Below the pieces are notes generated by a model that did no database searches, was not told the DNA's origin, and saw nothing but the letters and a program-made list of their open reading frames with translations. Shown in pieces: positions 14,848-20,564 of a DNA stretch of 20,564 nt. Location: contig USJM01000010.1 in NCBI GenBank assembly GCA_900555005.1, positions 1 through 20,564 on the forward strand, in the 5' to 3' direction. How positions within the stretch are numbered: the stretch's first letter is position 1; every line of letters begins with the position of its first letter. Source of the DNA: an uncultured Lachnospiraceae bacterium (GTDB taxonomy: Bacteria > Bacillota_A > Clostridia > Lachnospirales > Lachnospiraceae). The translations under genes were made by a program, and so were the position numbers.

Positions 14848-15762
14848 ATGAAGACAAAATATCAGGCAGGAAAAAAGAGGAAGCTGGGACGCGAAATCAG
14901 AAAGAACTGGAAAATCTATACGTTGATCAGTCCCTTCTTCATTCTCTACGGGATATTTGGGCTATTCCCGATATGTTTTTCACTGTACCTTTCTTTTCAT
15001 AAATGGAATGGAAGCGGGCCTATGCAGTTTGTAGGATTGGCCTACTACAAATATCTGATCAAAGATCCCAATTTTCTTCTGTCGATCAGAAATACGCTGA
15101 TCATCTGGATCATCTCAACGGTTCCGATGGTCATTCTCGCTATTATTTTGGCTTTTATCCTGAATGCCAGAGTTCTGAAAGGAAAGATGTTGTTCAGGGT
15201 TATCTACTATTTGCCGAACATTACATCAACAGTTGCTATCGCGATTGTGTTCGCCAATATCTTCGGAAACAAGTATGGGATTTTGAACTTCTTCCTGGAG
15301 AAAATCGGGTTACATCCAGTGCAGTGGATGGCGACGCATCTTGGTGTTCAGTTTGCCATCGCGATGATTGTAGTATGGAGATGGACAGGCTACAATGCGA
15401 TTATTTTACTTGCGGGTCTGCAGAAAATACCCTACAGCCTCTATGAAGCAGCGAAAATCGACGGCGCCAGTACCGGCCAGATCTTCAGGAGGATTACGGT
15501 GCCGCTTCTCAATCCGGTTATAGAATTTGTCGTTGTGACATCGACGATTGGCGGATGGCAGTTGTTTGCCGAGGCGCAGATGCTGGTGGGGCAGGATGGC
15601 GGTATCGGAAAGAGCGGCCTCACTGTTGTGCTTTACCTGTATAATATGGCGTTCAGGAACAGCCAGTTTGGTTATGGCTCAGCGATTTCGTGGGGGCTGG
15701 TTATCCTCATTGGCGTGTTCTCAGTGATCAATATGCGTCTGATCAGAAGGAAGGTGGACTGA
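14848..15762 (+). CDS. Sugar ABC transporter permease (MalF/UgpA type)
   Basis: A 304-residue inner membrane subunit with six hydrophobic helices after a basic N-terminus. The cytoplasmic EAA loop, EAAKIDGASTGQIFRRITVP, is near residues 205-225 and docks the ATPase. TLIIWIISTVPMVILAIILA and FRVIYYLPNITSTVAIAIVF are typical CUT1 permease segments. AGGAG lies 5 nt before the ATG. Followed one nucleotide later by its partner permease. Confidence 0.93.
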   Translation: MKTKYQAGKKRKLGREIRKNWKIYTLISPFFILYGIFGLFPICFSLYLSFHKWNGSGPMQFVGLAYYKYLIKDPNFLLSIRNTLIIWIISTVPMVILAIILAFILNARVLKGKMLFRVIYYLPNITSTVAIAIVFANIFGNKYGILNFFLEKIGLHPVQWMATHLGVQFAIAMIVVWRWTGYNAIILLAGLQKIPYSLYEAAKIDGASTGQIFRRITVPLLNPVIEFVVVTSTIGGWQLFAEAQMLVGQDGGIGKSGLTVVLYLYNMAFRNSQFGYGSAISWGLVILIGVFSVINMRLIRRKVD

Positions 15763-15763
15763 A

Positions 15764-16599
15764 ATGGTTGTCCAAAAACACTCTGTATCGCATGTCATTC
15801 TCTATCTTCTGCTGATCGCCGGCGCCGTTCTTTCGCTGTTTCCGTTCTATTGGCTGACAGTGATGGCGACCAACAAGTCTGCAGCATTCATGCGGTATCC
15901 TCCGGTGCTGATATTCGGAAGGGAATTCATGACAAACTTGCACCATCTCTTTGCGGAGGTGGATTTCGGCACAGCCTTGGCAAACACCTTTATTGTTGCG
16001 ATTGTCAAGACGGTCGGCGGTACCTTCTTCTGCTCGATGGCTGCGTTCTACTTCGCAAAGTTTGAATTTCCCGGACGAAAGTTCCTGTTCGGGTTCTGTC
16101 TGTTTACCATGATGATTCCGCCGCAGCTTAACATGATTCCACAGCTGATTATCATGAACCGGCTTGGATGGCTTTCAACTTTACGGGCACTGATTGTCCC
16201 GACGCTGATTCCTGCGTTTGGCGTATACTGGATGCATCAATACTGTACCGGAGCGATTCATGATGACCTGATTGCAGCCGCAAAAATCGACGGATGCGGG
16301 ACATTCGGCTTGTTCCGGCATGTCGGGCTGCCGATTATTCTTCCAGGGTGTGCGTTCCTGTGTATCTATATTTTCATGGACTCTTGGAATGACTATCTCT
16401 GGCCTTTGATTGTCACCAGTGACGCAAAAAAGAACACCATTCAGGTAGCCCTGGCACAGCTTCAGGGAGCTTACGGTACAACAGATTACGGGATGGTCAT
16501 GTGCGGTGTTCTGCTGGCTACGCTGCCACTCTTGTAGTTTTTATATTGTTCAGCAGACAGTTTATGGCTGACATTGCGGCGGGAGCAGTGAAGGATTAA
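15764..16599 (+). CDS. Sugar ABC transporter permease (MalG/UgpE type), C-terminal frameshift
   Basis: The open frame runs 15764-16537 (257 residues) and has six hydrophobic segments and the EAA-like loop IAAAKIDGCGTFGLFRHVGLP. It stops abruptly at LLATLPLL. Adding one base near 16535 continues VFILFSRQFMADIAAGAVKD to a stop at 16599, the usual MalG-type ending that completes the last helix. So the true product is probably about 278 residues. AGGTGG lies 6-7 nt before ATG 15764. Together with the preceding permease it forms the membrane channel; no ATPase gene is present, so a shared MsmK/UgpC-type ATPase is likely used. The shift is either a real truncation or a sequencing deletion. Confidence 0.88.
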
Positions 16600-16648
16600 A
16601 TACAAGAGCGAATCGGTACGTTACGAAAACAGCGGAATGGAGAATTTT

Positions 16649-18903
16649 ATGGATCATGGGACACTTCTCAATCTTGGATGGTACTTTAAAGAGGGGTTTG
16701 ATGAAAGTTATGTAAATAGCAACGTAGAGAAGGATCAGCCGGATCTTTTCGAAAGAGTCAATATACCACATACGGTCAAAATGATTCCATATGACTGTTT
16801 TGACCAGACAATGACATGCATGTATTCAACGTATATCCGTCATTTTCATCTGAAAGATTCGTTAGCCGCGCGGATCCTGCTCTGCTTTGAGGGGGTATCG
16901 GCTTACTATGACCTGTACGTCAATGCCAGGAAGGTCGGTAGCCATTCGGGCGCGTACTCCTCGGCGCTTTTTGATGTGACGGAGTATGTACATGAAGGTG
17001 ATAACCGGATGGTGCTGATGGTCGATTCTCACGAGCGGGCGGATATTCCACCTAATGGATCGACGGTCGATTACCTGATCTACGGTGGTATTTACCGGGA
17101 TGTGACACTGTATGTGAAGAACAAGGTTTATATCCGACAGCCGCTCATGCGGTATGAGATTAAAAGTTTGGATTCGGAAAGTCTCAGAGCCAGGGTCTCG
17201 ATACAGCCGGAATATCTGGTTTCAAACTCTGGAAAGCTGATAAAACTGGATGTGATGACCAGGGTTGTTGCCGGCAATTCTGAATTGATCCTTGAGGATA
17301 CGCAGAGCATCAACATTTCGGAAGGAAACAGCTCTGTCCATCTTCGCGTACTGAAGGAAGTTCTTGTTGATTGCTGGGATATCACATCTCCGGTTCTCTA
17401 CCGTGCGGAGATCGAACTTCGGGATGACCACGGTGTAGTACTTGATTCCATTACACAGCAGTTCGGGTTCAGGGATGTCAGGGCAGAGTCTGATGGATTT
17501 TTCCTGAACGGGCGCAAGGTGAAACTGATCGGGGAAAATCGCCACCAGTCGTATCCATATATCGGATACGCGATGGGAAAGCGGGAGCAGGAAAAAGACG
17601 CAGAGCTTCTGAAGAAATTCCTCGGGGTGAATATTGTACGCTGTTCGCACTATATGCAGTCAAAGTATTTTCTTGACCGGTGTGATGAAATTGGCCTGAT
17701 GGTTTTTGAGGAGATACCCGGATGGGGCTATATCGGTGATGCCGTCTTTCAGGAGAATGTGATCCGCGACCTGAAGAATATGGTTCTGGGACATTTCAAT
17801 CATCCTGGAATTGTCATCTGGGGAACCCGCCTGAACGAAACAACTGACTGCGACGCACTCTATGCACGCACCCACGCGCTCTGCAAGGCGATGGATCCCT
17901 CAAGACCAACAAGCGGTGTCCGCTGGGAAACCGGCAGTCATCTTATGGAAGATATCTACAGCTACAATGATTACTCAGAAGATGAGCGGAATGAATTTGT
18001 TCTGCTGACCAGAGGCGAGGCAACAGGAAGTCCGAAAAAGGTCCCTTATTTGATCTCCGAGCACACGGGCGCGATTCTGCCGACGAAGCCATGGGACAGT
18101 GAGGAACGGCAGGAGGCTTTTGCTCTTCGGCAGGCAAAAGTGCTTGCAAAAATAAACACAATGGATGAATATCTCGGCGCGATCGGCTGGTGCATGTTTG
18201 ATTACAATACCCATAACGATCATAATAGCATGAACAAGGTCTGCTATCATGGTGTACTGGATATGTTCCGGGTGCCGAAGATGGCTGCATATGTCTATGC
18301 GAGTCAGAAAGATCTGAAAGATGGCGTGATCCTGGAACCCTGTTCAATGGTTGGACGTGGAGAGCGCTGCGAACCGGTACCATTCTGGGTCATGACGAAT
18401 TGTGAATACATCACCGTGAAACTTTCAAACGATATTGAGCGAACCTATTATCCAAGTGTGAAATACAACGGGATGGCTCATCCTCCGATTGAAGTGAAGA
18501 CAAACGGTGAATTCTGGCAGCATCGCTGGACCGGGGCGATCATCAAAGGGTATGCAGGCGGACGGTGTGTCGCGGAACGCAGGTATTCGGACAATCCGCA
18601 TTTGTCTGGATTGAAGATTGAGACAGACGGAACGCGCCTTGCAAACAATAGGGTCGACGAGACCAGGATTGTCGCATACTATGTTGATGAATATGGAAAC
18701 CGGCTCTATTATCACCGTGATGTCCTCTCAGTATCGGTGGAATTCATATCATCGGGCCGCATCTCGTCACAGCGATGGGCGGCGCCAGTGCGTTCTATAT
18801 CAGAACAAAGGCAACCGGGAAAGCGGGACATGCAAGTGTCATCATGAAAGGCGAACGGCCGGAAATCGGCGAGGTTCGGGTTGAGATTGAACTTTTGGCT
18901 TAA
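16649..18903 (+). CDS. Glycoside hydrolase family 2 (beta-galactosidase/glucuronidase type), frameshift near C-terminus
   Basis: A GH2 enzyme with the usual order: N-terminal sugar-binding jelly roll (LNLGWYFKEGF, RILLCFEGVSAYYDLYVNAR, YGGIYRDVTLYV), Ig-like domain, then TIM barrel (FGFRDVRAESDGFFLNGRKV, GENRHQSYPYIG, NIVRCSHYMQSKYFLDRCDE). The acid/base is Glu397 in RLNETTD and the nucleophile Glu471 in LISEHTG. ATG 16649 is preferred to 16637 because GGAG sits 6 nt upstream. The plain frame ends at 18847, but adding one base near 18740 restores IHIIGPHLVTAMGGASAFYI and a proper C-terminal Ig domain to 18903 (about 751 residues). No signal peptide, so it acts in the cytoplasm on an imported glycoside. 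Exact sugar unknown. Last gene of the ABC operon. Confidence 0.9.
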
Positions 18904-18934
18904 ACGGCGGGGATGTGCGGTGGCTGTACTCTAT

Positions 18935-18968
18935 GGGCATTTTCTTCATCATTATGAAGGGGGTGCCC
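18935..18968 (+). terminator. Intrinsic terminator of the ABC-GH2 operon
   Basis: GGGCATTTTCTTCAT (18935-18949) pairs with ATGAAGGGGGTGCCC (18954-18968) over all 15 positions, four of them G-U, around a CATT loop, followed by TTTTG. Between here and 19060 only AT-rich DNA is seen. Confidence 0.8.
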
Positions 18969-19086
18969 TTTTGTATTATCTCTGTAAAACAGATGCGGTT
19001 TTAATAGAAATTATTTGCGTAAATTATTTGAGATAATGGATTTAATTTTCTGATAGAAAAATGTGCTGGTGTCTTGTTACTTTCGG

Positions 19087-19095
19087 TGCTATAGT
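19087..19095 (+). promoter_or_regulatory. Extended -10 promoter of the antitoxin RNA
   Basis: TGCTATAGT forms an extended -10. Transcription would start near 19102, ahead of the repeat-bearing RNA. The -35 is poor. Confidence 0.45.
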
Positions 19096-19101
19096 ATGAA
19101 T

Positions 19102-19237
19102 GAGTTAATGGTTCGCCGGTCATAACGGTTAGAATATTATGAACGTGTATGTTTAGCCTCCGCAAACGACGGGGCGCCGCGGCGTAGAATATCGTTTACG
19201 TGTAAGGAAGCCTGCCTGTTGGCGGGCTTCCATTTTT
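19102..19237 (+). ncRNA. Putative type III antitoxin RNA (ToxI/AntiQ-like)
   Basis: A non-coding stretch bounded by a promoter and a strong terminator, directly ahead of the toxin remnant, which is the standard order of type III toxin-antitoxin loci. It contains a direct repeat of 55-nt period: TAGAATAT-n5-ACGTGTA at 19130-19149 and again at 19185-19204, the second copy being cut short by the terminator. The intervening DNA is GC-rich and self-complementary (CGCCGCGGCG at 19175-19184), and AAACGA/TCGTTT can pair across it, compatible with the pseudoknotted units of such RNAs. The call rests on the arrangement and on the toxin identity; the RNA is not matched to a named family. Confidence 0.55.
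19206..19237 (+). terminator. Intrinsic terminator between antitoxin RNA and toxin
   Basis: GAAGCCTGCC pairs with GGCGGGCTTC (one G-U) around TGTT, followed by CATTTTTT. In type III systems this terminator sets the ratio of antitoxin RNA to toxin mRNA by partial read-through. Confidence 0.85.
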
Positions 19238-19254
19238 TAAGGGCTGGTAGTGGT

Positions 19255-19526
19255 ATGAAGATTGTAACGATTAACCAGGCGCTGCTGAAGGAATTATAAA
19301 AAGGCCCAGAGGTTCTCAGGAAGACAACACGCCCATGCGTTCTTATCATCTGCTTCATATATAAGGGCGTGAACAGGTCTTTTGTTGTTCCGTTGCGATC
19401 CAATATCTCTGCCCACACGCCGAAAGACCAGTATTTTTCGCTCCCTACGAGATCGTCAACGCATACAGGCAATCATCACGGACTGCATTACATCAAGATG
19501 TTTCCGGTTATTAAGAAGCTTCCGTT
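19255..19526 (+). pseudogene. ToxN/AbiQ-family toxin remnant (type III toxin-antitoxin)
   Basis: From ATG 19255 the frame reads MKIVTINQALLKEL, then an in-frame TAA (19297-19299), then continues in the same frame KGPEVLRKTTRPCVLIICFI, YKGVNRSFVVPLRSNISAHT, PKDQYFSLPTRSSTHTGNHH and GLHYIKMFPV. RPCVL, the PLRSNI segment and HGLHYIKMFP fit ToxN/AbiQ-family endoribonucleases. About 90 of the usual ~160-170 residues remain; the rest is replaced by an AAA-ATPase scrap. The toxin is therefore dead twice over: early stop and lost C-terminus. Identity is from remembered family patterns plus the upstream repeat RNA and terminator. Confidence 0.65.
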
Positions 19527-19625
19527 CCGGATGAAGTCAGAAGGTACCAGAAGGTTTGTGTACATCAGTCCGATTATAAAAACTGTATCGCAAGGGGTAT
19601 CTGCAGAGCTGGTATGGTGCAATCC
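19527..19625 (+). pseudogene. Chimeric scrap of an RloA-like AAA ATPase gene
   Basis: 19527-19585 matches 3848-3912 of the intact ATPase (LPF.M.S.GTRRFVYISPII), and about 19590-19625 matches 4184-4220 (GGTATGGTGCAAT region). The ~270 bp between them, including Walker B, is missing. It is joined in frame to the toxin remnant. Confidence 0.78.
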
Positions 19626-19697
19626 CAAGAATCACAATTTTTTATTCAGCGAAGGATAAGTTAAGATAATGGAAGGACAGCCCAAAACGGAGGAATT

Positions 19698-20141
19698 ATG
19701 GACGATCTGAATGAAGTGAGAAAAGTGTCGGAGGCGGCATACCGTTTCCTGAGCAGCATAAACCCAAAGGACTGCCAGGATGGTCACTATGAACTTCCAG
19801 ATGGCGTGTTTGCCAATATCCAGACCTACACGCCGAAGCCGAAGCCTGAAGGCACCTTTGAAGCCCACAGGGAATACATCGACATTCAGTACATCGTCTC
19901 AGGGCATGAGATTATCTGTGTAGAGCCGCTGGAGACCATGAGAGCGGGGACGTGCATCCGCAGGTACGGTGAGAGCGGAGATATCGAGCTGTACGAAGGA
20001 AACAACAACGGAGAAGAATATCTGTTAGAACCGGGGGACTTCCTGATCCTCTACCCGAAGGATGCCCATATGCCCGGAGTCTGCGAAGGAACACCGGAGA
20101 AGGTACAGAAGGCGGTTGTGAAGGTGCCATGTTCATATTAA
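19698..20141 (+). CDS. YhcH/YjgK/YiaL (EbgC-like) family protein
   Basis: A 147-residue cupin-like protein of the DUF386 family, close to the usual 150 residues. It has FEAHREYIDIQYIVSGHEII with His57 and Glu59, ICVEPLE, and GDFLILYPKDAHMPG near the C-terminus; the conserved His/Glu residues bind a metal. Known members act as sugar anomerases or as the beta subunit of evolved beta-galactosidase (EbgC), and are often placed with GH2 enzymes or sialic-acid genes. Here it lies downstream of the GH2 operon but behind a separate terminator and the toxin-antitoxin remnant. GGAGG (19689-19693) is 4-5 nt before the ATG. Substrate uncertain. Confidence 0.88.
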   Translation: MDDLNEVRKVSEAAYRFLSSINPKDCQDGHYELPDGVFANIQTYTPKPKPEGTFEAHREYIDIQYIVSGHEIICVEPLETMRAGTCIRRYGESGDIELYEGNNNGEEYLLEPGDFLILYPKDAHMPGVCEGTPEKVQKAVVKVPCSY

Positions 20142-20183
20142 ATAATGACATCTGCTTTCCACATAGCCGCAATCAGTGTCAAA

Positions 20184-20192
20184 TGTTATAAT
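20184..20192 (+). promoter_or_regulatory. Extended -10 promoter ahead of the last ATPase
   Basis: TGTTATAAT, an extended -10 with a perfect TATAAT, lies about 90 nt before the ATG at 20282. No good -35 is present. Confidence 0.45.
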
Positions 20193-20281
20193 CCCCATAT
20201 AAGGCTGTATGAAATCAACATTCAACATTCCGGTTTTTGAGATTACGTTCTTGCAGGGGTGTGGAAGGATAGGAGAGAGCC

Positions 20282-20564
20282 ATGAATGAAAGATGGACGC
20301 TGAATGTAGAAGACTTCGGAAAAATCGAAAAAGCTTCCGTAAGGATTGCGCCTCTTATCTGCTTTGTGGGGGATAATAATTCCGGAAAAAGTTATTTATT
20401 AAGCTTGCTATGGGGGATTTTGATCCTTGGAAAGGACTGTTTTCCAAAGACACCACCGGAAAGTAAAACATACAAGCGATGTGAAAACTGGCTGCGCCGC
20501 CACCGTGTGAGCAGACTCGTCCTTTCCGCGCAGGTCCAGGCAAGGCCGTTTTACGAGAGGCTCG
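20282..20564 (+). CDS. AAA family ATPase, 5' part, cut by the right edge
   Basis: 94 codons are open to the end of the window. It opens NERWTLNVEDFGKIEKASVR, the SMC/ABC-like first strands, and has Walker A GDNNSGKS at residues 30-37. This is the style of AAA ATPases found in OLD-like and abortive-infection proteins; the rest of the gene is outside the window. ATG 20282 follows AGGAGAG. It is not the same subfamily as the ATPase at 2978 (different Walker A and N-terminus). Confidence 0.8.
   Translation, partial: MNERWTLNVEDFGKIEKASVRIAPLICFVGDNNSGKSYLLSLLWGILILGKDCFPKTPPESKTYKRCENWLRRHRVSRLVLSAQVQARPFYERL

Noticed and set aside
19102..19237. Riboswitch upstream of a gene
   Set aside because: No match to a riboswitch core I know; the direct repeats, terminator and toxin order fit a type III antitoxin better.
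19137..19472. 111-codon minus-strand frame over the antitoxin region
   Set aside because: At first it looked protein-like, but the plus strand reads as a ToxN-like chain in one frame and this is its complement.
1..20564. CRISPR array, tRNA, rRNA or transposase
   Set aside because: No regularly spaced repeats with variable spacers, no tRNA cloverleaf and no transposase motifs were seen on either strand.

Overview
The window looks like a chromosomal stretch of an anaerobic Firmicute, most likely a clostridial or Lachnospiraceae-type gut organism. The grounds are AGGAGG ribosome sites, TTGACA/TATAAT-type promoters, many intrinsic terminators, an ABC sugar importer without its own ATPase, and protein styles such as an IclR-controlled sugar-acid operon. 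No rRNA, tRNA, CRISPR array or insertion sequence was seen. The exact taxon cannot be fixed from the sequence.

Layout. (1) Positions 1-1480, minus strand: an MFS transporter running off the left edge and a DUF2200-DUF1905 fusion, both frameshifted. (2) 1590-2800, plus strand: a D-2-hydroxyacid dehydrogenase with a clear promoter and terminator. (3) 2893-4548: an RloA/AbiL-type AAA ATPase with a translationally coupled RloB-like gene that appears to have lost its catalytic core. (4) 4576-5606: a frameshifted Gfo/Idh/MocA (inositol-dehydrogenase-like) gene. It is followed at 5630-5995 by a collapsed second copy of block (1)-(2), namely a scrap of the DUF2200-DUF1905 gene, the 3' end of the dehydrogenase and its terminator. 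(5) 5994-13111: an IclR regulator divergent from a six-gene operon holding a DapA-family aldolase, a tripartite tricarboxylate-type transporter (TctC, TctB, TctA), a KDPG/KHG aldolase fused to a VOC domain, and a KDG kinase. (6) 13112-13300: a decayed YhcH-family fragment and a strong terminator. (7) 13413-18968: a carbohydrate ABC importer (binding protein and two permeases) with a family 2 glycoside hydrolase, ending in a terminator. (8) 19060-19640: the remains of a type III toxin-antitoxin locus. These are a repeat-containing antitoxin RNA with terminator, then a ToxN/AbiQ-like toxin killed by a stop codon and fused to a scrap of an AAA ATPase gene. (9) 19698-20141: an intact YhcH/YjgK/YiaL-family gene. 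(10) 20282 to the right edge: the start of another AAA ATPase.

How the parts fit together. The core is sugar-acid and glycoside use. The ABC importer and GH2 enzyme would bring in and split an oligosaccharide or glycoside, with YhcH possibly acting on the released sugar. The IclR operon would import a sugar acid and pass 2-keto-3-deoxygluconate through KDG kinase and KDPG aldolase to pyruvate and glyceraldehyde-3-phosphate. Because this operon lacks a sugar-acid dehydratase or dehydrogenase, the transporter may take up a 2-keto-3-deoxy acid directly.

Two themes stand out. First, six interruptions, each a net loss of one base, affect five genes; they are either real decay or uncorrected sequencing deletions. 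Second, several short remnants are collapsed copies of genes that are intact elsewhere in the window (dehydrogenase, YhcH, AAA ATPase), which points to duplication followed by deletion around defence-type genes.
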